Shown: positions 7,818-14,616 of the stretch, in pieces
How positions within the stretch are numbered: position 1 is the stretch's first letter
Layout of the letters: each line of letters starts with the position of its first letter
Assembly: GCA_024401055.1 (NCBI GenBank)
Contig: JAKSLT010000017.1
Location: 1 to 41,506, forward strand
Direction: 5' to 3'
From: Bacteroidaceae bacterium
GTDB lineage: Bacteria; Bacteroidota; Bacteroidia; Bacteroidales; Bacteroidaceae
DNA: 41,506 nucleotides
Notes under the pieces: generated by a model
Told to the model about the DNA's origin: nothing
Databases searched by the model: none
What the model saw: the letters and a program-made list of their open reading frames with translations, nothing else
Translations under genes and position numbers: made by a program

Positions 7818-9389
7818 CTACCTGTCCACATCGGGAATGATATAGTCTATCGTGCCGCCGATGGTGATGAGGTCGGCCAGCAGATGGCCGCGGCAGGCCT
7901 TGTCCATGACGTTCACCAGGGGCAGACCGGTGCTGCGGTAGTGCAGGCGGTAGGGGGTCTTGTCGCCCTTCGACTCCAGATAGACGCCCAAGATGCCACG
8001 GCTGCCTTCCACGGCGCTGTAGTACGTGCCTTCGGGCACCTTGATGATGGGCTTCATCTTTTCCTGGATGGGGCCTTCGGGAATGTTGTCGATGAGCTGG
8101 CGGATGATGTCGCAGCTCTCCTCGATTTCCTTCAGACGCACCATGTAGCGGTCCAGGGAGTCGCCGTTCTCGAAGGTGATCTCATTAAACTTCACGCGGT
8201 CGTAGGCAGCGTAGGGGCGGAGCTTGCGCAGGTCGCAGTGCCATCCTGCGGCACGGCCCGTACCGCCGGTGCAGCCGTAGCTGATGACGTCGTCCTTGCT
8301 CAATACGCCCACGCCCTTGGCACGGGTCTGGAAGATGACGTTTCCGGTGAATATCTCGTGGTATTCCTTCAGTCCGTGAGGGATGACCTCGTCGATGAGG
8401 CGGTGTACGTCCTTCACGAAGTCGGGGTGCAGGTCGTGGGCCACGCCGCCAATCATGTTGTAGTTGAGGATGAGGCGTCCGCCGCAGGTCTTCTCGAATA
8501 TCTTCAGGATTTCCTCGCGGTCGCGGAAGCCGTAGAGGAAGGCGGTGGTGGCACCGAGATCCTGGGCCAGACAGCTGAAGAAGAGGATGTGGCTGTCGAT
8601 ACGTTGCAGCTCATCCATAATCGTGCGGATGACCTGCACTCTTTCGCTTACCTCTATACCCATGGCCTGCTCCACGCACATGCAGAGGGCGTGGCGCGTC
8701 TGCATGGCACCGAGGTAGTCCATGCGGTCGGTGAGGCCGAGGCACTGGGGATAGGTGTAGCCTTCGGAGAGTTTTTCTATGCCGCGGTGGATGTAGCCCA
8801 TGTGGGCGTCGATTTTCGTCACGGTCTCGCCTTCGAGGCTGGTGCGGAAGTGCAGCACGCCGTGGGTGGAGGGGTGCTGCGGGCCGATGTTCACCACGTA
8901 GTCGTTCTCGCCGAAGATGGGCGTCTCGGTCTTCTTCACCTTGCCGTCCTCGTTCAGCGTGAAGCACACGGCCTTGTCGCTGATGGGCTCGGACTCGAGG
9001 AAGAACTCGGGGTTCTGGCTCTCGTCGTAGTCCTTGCGGAAGGGGTAGCCAATCCAGTCCTCGCGCAGGAACACGCGGCGGCAGTCGGGATTGTTCAGGA
9101 ACTTGATGCCGTAGAAGTCGTAGGCCTCGCGCTCATAGATGCCGGCCACGGCCCAGAGGTCGCAGACGCTGTCGAGGTAGGGGTTCTCCTTGTCGGCGCA
9201 CACGCTCTTGACGTGTGTCATCTCGCCGGTGGCCGTCTTCGTCAGACTATACACCACGCCAAGTCCTTCCTCGCCCCAGTCCACGCCGGTGAGCACTTCC
9301 AGGAAGTCGTAGCCCTCGGCCTTGAGGCTGGCCAGGGTGGCGTGCAGCTCTGCCGCAGCCACTATTTGGGGATTGATTTGATTGCTCAT
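7818..9389 (-). CDS. nuoCD: Fused NADH-quinone oxidoreductase subunit C/D
   Basis: Peripheral-arm subunits C and D in one 523-residue chain, as in other Bacteroidales and E. coli. The NuoC part is about residues 1-135 (EREAYDFYGIKF, then FLREDWIGYPFRKDY). The NuoD part starts near NYVVNIGPQHPSTHGVLH and holds HMGYIHRGIEKL, and ends with IDYIIPDVDR. NuoD lines the quinone pocket with NuoB. The NuoC region is short at its N-terminus; the upstream sequence shows no better in-frame start. It lies between nuoB (116-base gap with a GC-rich repeat fragment) and nuoH. Confidence 0.97.
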   Translation of the reverse strand: MSNQINPQIVAAAELHATLASLKAEGYDFLEVLTGVDWGEEGLGVVYSLTKTATGEMTHVKSVCADKENPYLDSVCDLWAVAGIYEREAYDFYGIKFLNNPDCRRVFLREDWIGYPFRKDYDESQNPEFFLESEPISDKAVCFTLNEDGKVKKTETPIFGENDYVVNIGPQHPSTHGVLHFRTSLEGETVTKIDAHMGYIHRGIEKLSEGYTYPQCLGLTDRMDYLGAMQTRHALCMCVEQAMGIEVSERVQVIRTIMDELQRIDSHILFFSCLAQDLGATTAFLYGFRDREEILKIFEKTCGGRLILNYNMIGGVAHDLHPDFVKDVHRLIDEVIPHGLKEYHEIFTGNVIFQTRAKGVGVLSKDDVISYGCTGGTGRAAGWHCDLRKLRPYAAYDRVKFNEITFENGDSLDRYMVRLKEIEESCDIIRQLIDNIPEGPIQEKMKPIIKVPEGTYYSAVEGSRGILGVYLESKGDKTPYRLHYRSTGLPLVNVMDKACRGHLLADLITIGGTIDYIIPDVDR

Positions 9390-9436
9390 GTCTTTAATAC
9401 TTCATTGCCTCTGGATGATTACCCTTTAGCGGTAAT

Positions 9437-9498
9437 CCCCCCCTCCCTTTTCGGGGCGGGGCGTCAAAGTGCCGCAGGCAGCCTTGACGGGGTGAGGC
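9437..9498. repeat. GC-rich palindromic element, partial copy in the nuoB-nuoCD spacer
   Basis: Holds CCCCCCTCCC, GGGGCGGGG and then GCCGCAGGCAGCCTTGACGG followed by GGTGAGGC. The last part closely matches the right arm of the elements at 17672-17843 and 18821-18993 (GCCGCAGGCAGCCCTGACGG and GGAGAGGC). It has one arm only, so it is a partial or decayed member. Confidence 0.7.
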
Positions 9499-9505
9499 TT
9501 TTTCT

Positions 9506-10159
9506 TTATGCTTTCTCCTGCATGTTGAGCAGCTCCTTGTTGAGTTTGCTCATTTGCTCAGCATACGGGTCTTTCTGGTGTTTGTTCACTCTGCCGAAGA
9601 AATGCTCCACGCGCACCTTCCTCTGCAACTGCATCATGGCATAGAGGAATGACTCGGGGCGGGGCGGGCATCCGGGGCAATATACATCCACGGGCAGGAT
9701 TTTGTCCACGCCTTTCACCACGTGGTAGCTCTTCGTGAAGGGGCCGCCGCTGATGGCGCAGCCGCCGATGGCGATGACGTACTTCGGGTCGGCCATCTGG
9801 TCGTACAGGCGCTTGAGCACGGGGGCCATCTTCGTGGTGATGGTGCCGTTGACGAGGATGACGTCGGCCTGGCGGGGGCTGTTGCGCGTGATTTCAAAGC
9901 CGAAGCGCGCCATGTCGTAGCGGGCTGCGGCCACGGCCATGAACTCAATGCCGCAGCAACTCGTGGCAAAAGTCAGCGGCCACATGCTGTGGCTGCGGCC
10001 GAGGTTGATAAGGCGGTCCAGAGGGGCCACCACTACGTTCACGCCGCCCTCGTTGAGCTCTTCGATGAGCTTCTCAAGCGTGGCGTTGTCCTTAAATTCC
10101 TCGTGGGGAATGTTGTTGATGGCCGGTGTGTAGCCAATGATGTTTTTCTTTACTCCCAT
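9506..10159 (-). CDS. nuoB: NADH-quinone oxidoreductase subunit B
   Basis: Carries the terminal N2 4Fe-4S cluster that reduces quinone. The ligands are visible: adjacent C68-C69 in TSCCGIEFM, C134 in GGCAISGG and C164 in YCPGCPPRP. At 217 residues it has an extended, charged C-terminus (about 180-217, KVRVEHFFGRVNKHQKDPYA onward) beyond the conserved core. Its start overlaps the 3' end of nuoA by 10 bases, which indicates translational coupling. Confidence 0.97.
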   Translation of the reverse strand: MGVKKNIIGYTPAINNIPHEEFKDNATLEKLIEELNEGGVNVVVAPLDRLINLGRSHSMWPLTFATSCCGIEFMAVAAARYDMARFGFEITRNSPRQADVILVNGTITTKMAPVLKRLYDQMADPKYVIAIGGCAISGGPFTKSYHVVKGVDKILPVDVYCPGCPPRPESFLYAMMQLQRKVRVEHFFGRVNKHQKDPYAEQMSKLNKELLNMQEKA

Positions 10160-10500
10160 TTCAGTGCTCCTTTCCTCCAGGCGTAAGCAAGGCCCAGAAC
10201 TAAGATGAACAAGAAGAAGAGTACGCTGACGAGGCCGGCAGGCCCGAGCGAACGCATCACGACGGCCCAGGGGAAGAGGAACATCGTTTCAACGTCGAAC
10301 ATAAGGAAGAGGATGGCGAAGAGGTAGTAGCCCACGCGGAACTGCATCCATGTGCGTCCGCGCGAGGGAATACCGCATTCGTACGGGTCTTCCTTCTGGG
10401 CATTGTAGCTTCGCGGTCCCAGCAGCCAGGCCAGGACGGTCACTAAGCCCACAAAGCCCAGTCCTGTCAACAATGCTGTGACAAAAAGGGTAAAGTTCAT
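10150..10500 (-). CDS. nuoA: NADH-quinone oxidoreductase subunit A
   Basis: Three-helix subunit holding the flexible loop at the quinone site; first gene of the operon. The 116-residue length is normal. The conserved segment YECGIPSRGRTWMQFRVGYY, then LFAILFLMFDVETMFLFPWA, contains the family's acidic residues. Upstream is a leader of about 145 bases to the predicted promoter at 10653-10685. Confidence 0.96.
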   Translation of the reverse strand: MNFTLFVTALLTGLGFVGLVTVLAWLLGPRSYNAQKEDPYECGIPSRGRTWMQFRVGYYLFAILFLMFDVETMFLFPWAVVMRSLGPAGLVSVLFFLFILVLGLAYAWRKGALKWE

Positions 10501-10652
10501 AGTTCTACCTGTTTATTTGTTGTTATTAATTTGAATGAAGTTTTTCTCAGAGTCGGTGGCGCCGTGCGCCGGTGCCGTCTGGCTGTTTCCGCTGTCCGCA
10601 GTCCTTAATATAAAAACGCACGCCAGCGCGCCCTCGCACATGCGAAGTCGTG

Positions 10653-10685
10653 CAAAGGTACAAAAAAAAACTCTAATAAAGCAAA
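10653..10685 (-). promoter_or_regulatory. Predicted promoter of the nuo operon
   Basis: On the minus strand TTTG (10685-10682), a 21-base gap, then TACCTTTG (10660-10653) match the Bacteroidetes consensus (TTTG, 19-21 bases, TAnnTTTG). Transcription would start near 10646. The resulting leader of about 145 bases is GC-rich in its first half and A-rich next to the nuoA start. Confidence 0.75.
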
Positions 10686-10946
10686 CTTTTGTTAAAAAAA
10701 TGCCTTTTTGGGCTTCGCCCTCTGCTTTTTCTTCTTTTCCTGCCCTCCTTCCTTTCACTTTTTGCGGCTTCGGGGCGGTCTCCTTCTTCTCTTTCAGGCG
10801 CGTTCTCGGGAATGGCGAAACTGTAAAATATTTTGACAAAATCTTTGCGAAGATTTCGGGCACTTTTCATCGTCCGCGATGCGGCTTTGCCACCTCCGGA
10901 TAGCATCCTTTCCCTCCGGATTGCGCCTGTTCCGCGTTGTGTCGAA

Positions 10947-11152
10947 ACTAGTTCCCATTTAATTTTCACTAGTTCCCATTTAATTTCAACTAAAAGGGGA
11001 GTAGTAAAAATTAAAAGAGGACTAGTTCGAATTAAATGGGAAGAAATTCAAATTAAATGGGAAGAAATGCGCGGAGGATGGGGATTAGTGGCAAATAAAA
11101 GGGAAGTAGTTTGCATAAAACGGGCATTTCCGCCACTGAAAGGGAAGTAGTG
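10947..11152. repeat. 21-bp-period inverted repeat cluster
   Basis: ACTAGTTCCCATTTAATTT occurs at 10947 and 10968. The reverse complement form AATTAAATGGGAA occurs at 11030 and 11051. Both pairs have a spacing of exactly 21. Weaker units (AAAAGGGGAGTAGT, AAAGGGAAGTAGT) continue to 11152. A matching unit (CACTTGTTCCCTTTTAATTT) reappears at the right window edge near 41484. There are no unique spacers, so it is not a CRISPR array. Confidence 0.75.
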
Positions 11153-11475
11153 ACGGCGAAAAGTGAAAAAGTCCCCGTCGTAACGGTTTTTGCGCCGCAA
11201 AAGCCTGCCCGGCGGGGTGGGAGAGGGCCTGTTTTCGGCCTTAAAAGGGAAGAAAGACGCCTTGGAACGTAAGAAATCGGGATTTTTTCGCGGATATGTG
11301 GCCTTGTGCGCGGCGTAGTTTGTTGAGTTTCACGATAATACAAAATCAAAACGGACTTGCTCTATAATCGTTTATTTCCGTTCGGAATTTTTTTTTGTGA
11401 GCTCCATGCCCCGAAAATCGATACCCGAATTGTAAAATATTTTGACAAAAAGTCATCGGTGGCCGGTGAACTAAT

Positions 11476-11524
11476 AAGTCCTGAAAGGACGACATAACGC
11501 CGTTATGTCGTCCTTTCAGGACTT
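11476..11524. repeat. 49-bp near-perfect palindrome
   Basis: Two 24-base arms (AAGTCCTGAAAGGACGACAT plus AACG, and its exact complement) flank one base. Inside each arm GTCCTGAAAGGAC is itself a short inverted repeat. There is no T-run on either side, so it is unlikely to be a simple terminator; it could be a mobile or processed repeat. Confidence 0.85.
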
Positions 11525-11611
11525 TCAACTATCCCCGGACAGCAATAATTTCGTTTATTTTTAGCGGACAGCAATAAAATATTTGCGTCAACTTTTCCCG
11601 TCGGACTCCAA

Positions 11612-11663
11612 ACGCAGCAGCCCCCGCACGGCGTTGTGCGGGGGCTGCTGCGTATATTTTTTA
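11612..11663. terminator. Strong hairpin beyond the DUF4827 gene
   Basis: Arms of 18 bases (ACGCAGCAGCCCCCGCAC, complement at 11636-11653) pair perfectly around a six-base loop. It lies about 37 bases past the minus-strand stop at 11690 and probably ends that transcript. The better T-tract (ATATTTTTTAT) follows on the plus strand, so it may work in both directions. Confidence 0.65.
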
Positions 11664-11689
11664 TGGGGGGGATGGCGCGGGGAGTGCGG

Positions 11690-12421
11690 CTACCTGTCGG
11701 ACATGTAGGTGAGCTCGTAGAAACAGGGGTAAGTGGCGGACGAGGCGTCGGCCTGACCTTCCGTGCTGGGGACGATGACGCGCACTTTGGCTATCTCGCT
11801 GTCGTCATAAACGTAGCGGCCGAGGCATACATAGTAGAGCGGGTAGAGCCAGCCGTTGGGCACGGCGGTGGAGGAGTACCTGTTGCTCATTACTCCGCTG
11901 ATAAAGGTGCCGGAAAGCGTGCCGGAGTTGTTCGTGACGCTCATGATGTCGGGCATCTGGGCGTAGGCGGGGCTGAGGACGTTGGATGACTGTATGCTGT
12001 CGCCGCCGATGTTGTATTCTGTATAGCGCACGATGACGCGGCGCGTGGTGCCGGGTGCGAGGGTGTCGCCCCGCAGGGGCTGGACGTGGCCTTCGGCATC
12101 GGTAATGGTGCGTCCCATGTCGCCGGTGCCGCGGCGTATTATCTGCAAATATACTTCGTTGTCGGAGAGGTAGATATATTCGTTTCGCTGGAGGTTACAT
12201 ACATGTCCTGCGGCGTTGTATTCTGCCTCTGTGATGGTGTTGATGGGAGCCACATAGAGAAGGGTGTCCTTGCTGCTTTCGTCGATGATGCAGCAGCCTT
12301 TCTCGATGAAGGTTTCTATCTGCTCTTTCTCACGTGCGCGGAGTTCGGCGTAGGTGAGGTCGTCATCGCATGCGTTGAGGAAGAGGGCTGAGAGAATGAC
12401 CAGGGGGAAGATTTTTTTCAT
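11690..12421 (-). CDS. DUF4827-type lipoprotein
   Basis: Lipoprotein of 243 residues with a signal peptide ending in a lipobox LNAC (C18), so it should be lipid-anchored in the envelope. The segment after the cysteine (TYAELRAREKEQIETFIEKG) and the later PGTTRRVIVRYTEYNI and FISGVM...PNGWLYPL stretches look like Bacteroidales DUF4827 proteins, a family that in my recollection has an FKBP-like fold; no catalytic residues can be named. It is the last gene of a likely three-gene minus-strand group with the OmpH-like gene (60-base gap) and the small membrane protein. Function is unknown. Confidence 0.75.
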   Translation of the reverse strand: MKKIFPLVILSALFLNACDDDLTYAELRAREKEQIETFIEKGCCIIDESSKDTLLYVAPINTITEAEYNAAGHVCNLQRNEYIYLSDNEVYLQIIRRGTGDMGRTITDAEGHVQPLRGDTLAPGTTRRVIVRYTEYNIGGDSIQSSNVLSPAYAQMPDIMSVTNNSGTLSGTFISGVMSNRYSSTAVPNGWLYPLYYVCLGRYVYDDSEIAKVRVIVPSTEGQADASSATYPCFYELTYMSDR

Positions 12422-12481
12422 TTCTGCGGTAGTGTGGGCCCTTATGGGGTGGGGCGGTGGTGGTGTGCCGGCTGGGCGGCG

Positions 12482-13072
12482 TTACTTCTTGGCGCTGCTT
12501 TTCTTGTAGCGCTTGTTGAGACCTTTGACGATGTCTTCGGTGATGTCGAGCTCTTTTTCAGCGTAGAGGATGTTGTCGCCGCTCTTGGCGAGGATGAGTT
12601 TGTAGCGGCCGTCCTTGTTGAAGTCCTTGAGGAAGTTCTGCACGCTGTCGTGGAGGGCCTTGTTGATGTCCTCCTGCTCCTTGGCGAACTTTTCTTCGAG
12701 GTCGGCGGAGAGTTTCTGGAGCTGCTCCTGCTGGCCCATGAGTTTCTTCTGCTCAGCCTCGGCGGCTTCCTGGGAAGCGAACTGGCCGGACTGGAGCTTG
12801 CGCTGGAAGGCGGAGGCGGCGTTCTCGAGGGCGCTCTGCTTGGAGGCGAGTTGCTGCTGATAGCTCTTGAAGCGCTGCTGCAGCTGGTCGGAGTATTCCT
12901 TGCAGTATTCATACTGCGTCATCAGAGAGTCGTATTCCACGTAGGCGGTGAGGCCCTGTTCGGCCTGCTTGTCGGCGGGAGTGAGGCCTTCGGTGCGGGA
13001 GTTTTTGACGTTCTTCTGCGTGCAGCCGGCCATGAGGAGGGCGGCAAAGAGGAAAAGGAGGGATTTTTTCAT
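12482..13072 (-). CDS. OmpH/Skp-like periplasmic lipoprotein
   Basis: The 196-residue protein has a signal peptide with lipobox MAGC (C16). Next comes a long coiled-coil region (about 45-135) rich in Gln, Glu and Ala, and a C-terminal part (LILAKSGDNILYAEKELDIT) typical of the OmpH/Skp family, whose members hold unfolded outer membrane proteins in the periplasm. Unlike E. coli Skp it appears to be lipid-anchored. A Lys/Ser-rich end (KRYKKSSAKK) follows. It lies between the small membrane protein and the DUF4827 gene on the same strand. The family assignment is good; its clients are unknown. Confidence 0.8.
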   Translation of the reverse strand: MKKSLLFLFAALLMAGCTQKNVKNSRTEGLTPADKQAEQGLTAYVEYDSLMTQYEYCKEYSDQLQQRFKSYQQQLASKQSALENAASAFQRKLQSGQFASQEAAEAEQKKLMGQQEQLQKLSADLEEKFAKEQEDINKALHDSVQNFLKDFNKDGRYKLILAKSGDNILYAEKELDITEDIVKGLNKRYKKSSAKK

Positions 13073-13084
13073 GGAGTTATGATA

Positions 13085-13150
13085 GTTTTTTTTCGTTTAC
13101 GTTTCGTTTTCGTCCTTCGTCTTCGTTTTCGTTTTCGTTTACGTCTTCGT
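13085..13150. repeat. Low-complexity GTTTTCGTTT tract
   Basis: Irregular repeats of TTTTCGTTT and CTTCGTTTTCG fill the spacer between the OmpH-like gene and the small membrane protein and extend into the latter's 3' end, where they encode its Lys/Thr tail. The register varies, so slippage could change the tail. Confidence 0.65.
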
Positions 13151-13324
13151 TTTCTTCCTTCGTTCTTCGCGGTCCTGACTCTGCACGCAGCCTATGCCGC
13201 GACGGCGCAATTCTCTGTTGGCACTGACGTGCTGGCCCACGTGGCCGCCATGCCTTGCGGAGTAAGCGGCGAGGATGAGCACGGTGAGGGCCACAATGAC
13301 CAGTGTGAGGAGGAAAAGTTTCAT
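13139..13324 (-). CDS. Small conserved membrane protein
   Basis: I chose the ATG at 13324, giving 61 residues: MKLFLLTLVIVALTVLILAA is one transmembrane helix, followed by HVGQHVSANRELRRRGIGCV then QSQDREERRKKTKT. I recall similar short Bacteroidetes proteins with one helix and an HVG-N-ALR-GI-C-QSQD type motif. Their function is not known to me. A start 36 bases upstream is possible but adds a poor, non-hydrophobic leader and would lie downstream of no better signal. It is head of the minus-strand group and divergent from the gene at 13485. Confidence 0.65.
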   Translation of the reverse strand: MKLFLLTLVIVALTVLILAAYSARHGGHVGQHVSANRELRRRGIGCVQSQDREERRKKTKT

Positions 13325-13332
13325 TGCGAGGG

Positions 13333-13340
13333 CAAAATTA
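13333..13340 (-). promoter_or_regulatory. Possible -7 element for the small membrane protein gene
   Basis: TAATTTTG (TAnnTTTG) lies nine bases before the start codon at 13324. A TTG lies 17 bases further upstream, a little closer than the usual gap. If used, the leader is nearly absent. Confidence 0.4.
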
Positions 13341-13403
13341 GCAAAATTTAGTGATAACAAGTGTGAAAACTGCCGTAAAAATAGTTAAAAGGGCTTTTTT
13401 TTG

Positions 13404-13434
13404 TTGTATATATAATAAATAATGTGTACTTTTG
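13404..13434 (+). promoter_or_regulatory. Predicted promoter of the Trp/Tyr/Gly-rich protein gene
   Basis: TTG at 13404-13406, a 20-base AT-rich gap and TACTTTTG at 13427-13434 fit the Bacteroidetes consensus. Transcription would start near 13441, about 45 bases before the ATG at 13485. Confidence 0.65.
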
Positions 13435-13484
13435 CATGCAAAATTCAGCATAACCCGAGTATAAACTATTAAAAAACGAGCGAT

Positions 13485-14555
13485 ATGAAAAGATTGATGA
13501 CCACCCTGTCAATGTTAGCCCTGCTCGCTGTCCCCGTGACGGCTCAGGATGATGTGTATTTCGTTCCAAAGAAGAAGAAGGTGACGACTGAGACCGCTGT
13601 GCCCAGTCAGTATCGCAGCACATACGGCTCGGAAACATACAACACCGACACTTCGCTGGAAGGCGAGGACTGGTATGTGGGCCGCGGCACGGATGTGGAC
13701 GTGGATGCCTACAACCGTCGCTACGACATGGCCGACACGGCCCTGGTGGACACGACGGCCATGAGCGCTCCCTATTACTATGAGGAGCAGGAGTACGAGC
13801 CCGCCCCCACCGACCTGCTGGTGCGCTTCCACGGCTACTACGATCCCTGGTACTACAGCGACCTGGCCTGGAACTACGGCTTCGGCATGCCCTGGGACTG
13901 GTACTATGATCCCTGGTACTACGGTGCATGGGGCCGCCACGGCTGGTATTATACCTATAGTTGGGCCCGTCCCTACTATGGCTATTACGGCTATTGGGGC
14001 TCTCCCTGGTACGGCCACCATTACTGGGGCTGGAACGACTGGGGCTGGCACGGCGGCTGGCATCACAACTATGTTCACTTCAACCCCGACGGCTCGCGCG
14101 GCTATCAGAACCGCGGCGGCTATCGTGGCGGCACGCGCACCACGGCCTCCCGGGGCGGCAATGCCGGCGTGAACGGCAGCCGTATCGGTGCCACTGGCGT
14201 CAGCAGCCCCGTGCAGCGCGGCGGCTATGTGGGCGGCAATCGCACTGCCGGCACCTCCACGAACCGCGGCAGCGTGCGCACCTCTACTAACAACAGCGGC
14301 GTGCGCACCGGCACCACGCGCTCCACTGCGCGCACTGCCACGCCCTCCATCAGCACCTCCACCGGCTCGCGCAGCACGAGCAGCCCGAGCAATACCTCGC
14401 GCAGCATCTCTTCCAGTTCCTCCTCCAGCCGCGTTTCCGGCGGCTACACGGGCGGCAGCCGCAGCTCCACGGGCGGCAGCTTCAGCAGTGGCGGTTCTCG
14501 CTCCGGCGGCTTCAGCGGCAGCGGCGGCGGTGGCAGCCGTGGCGGCAGAAGATAA
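13485..14555 (+). CDS. Secreted low-complexity protein (Trp/Tyr/Gly-rich centre, Ser/Arg/Gly-rich end)
   Basis: No function can be assigned. The 356-residue protein has a signal peptide (MKRLMTTLSMLALLAVPVTA) and an acidic N-terminal region (20-110). A central block (about 120-200) is packed with Trp, Tyr, Gly and His (YYDPWYY occurs twice, then YYGYYGYWGSPWYG). The last 140 residues are almost only Ser, Gly, Arg and Thr. Such composition suggests an extended, adhesive or self-associating envelope protein. Codons in the Ser/Gly part are strongly GC-rich. It has its own predicted promoter and is divergent from the small membrane protein gene. The outer membrane protein gene follows by 61 bases and may share its transcript. 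Confidence 0.8.
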   Translation: MKRLMTTLSMLALLAVPVTAQDDVYFVPKKKKVTTETAVPSQYRSTYGSETYNTDTSLEGEDWYVGRGTDVDVDAYNRRYDMADTALVDTTAMSAPYYYEEQEYEPAPTDLLVRFHGYYDPWYYSDLAWNYGFGMPWDWYYDPWYYGAWGRHGWYYTYSWARPYYGYYGYWGSPWYGHHYWGWNDWGWHGGWHHNYVHFNPDGSRGYQNRGGYRGGTRTTASRGGNAGVNGSRIGATGVSSPVQRGGYVGGNRTAGTSTNRGSVRTSTNNSGVRTGTTRSTARTATPSISTSTGSRSTSSPSNTSRSISSSSSSSRVSGGYTGGSRSSTGGSFSSGGSRSGGFSGSGGGGSRGGRR

Positions 14556-14616
14556 GCCCTGCGCAGCAACCTGAGAGACATTTCCCCCTTGTATGACATA
14601 AGTTAATAAAATAATA

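Larger units (their letters stand above)
10501..11689. other. Non-coding region upstream of the nuo operon
   Basis: Nearly 1.2 kb without a credible gene; short frames here are low-complexity and resemble nothing. From left to right it holds the nuo leader and promoter, a 20-base motif TGTAAAATATTTTGACAAAA at 10822-10841 and again at 11431-11450, a 21-bp-period repeat cluster, a 49-bp palindrome, a short direct repeat GGACAGCAATAA (around 11536 and 11561) and a terminator-like hairpin beyond the DUF4827 gene. Confidence 0.75.

Noticed and set aside
7818-9505. Loss of nuoE, nuoF and nuoG as a deletion in this strain
   Set aside because: The same arrangement without EFG is known for Bacteroides complex I, so it is the normal state of the group.
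10513-10903. Overlapping small frames upstream of nuoA on both strands
   Set aside because: They cover the nuo promoter and leader, are low-complexity and have no family resemblance.
11346-11528. Short minus-strand frame including the 49-bp palindrome
   Set aside because: Its N-terminal peptide is simply the translated palindrome; no start signal or relatives are evident.
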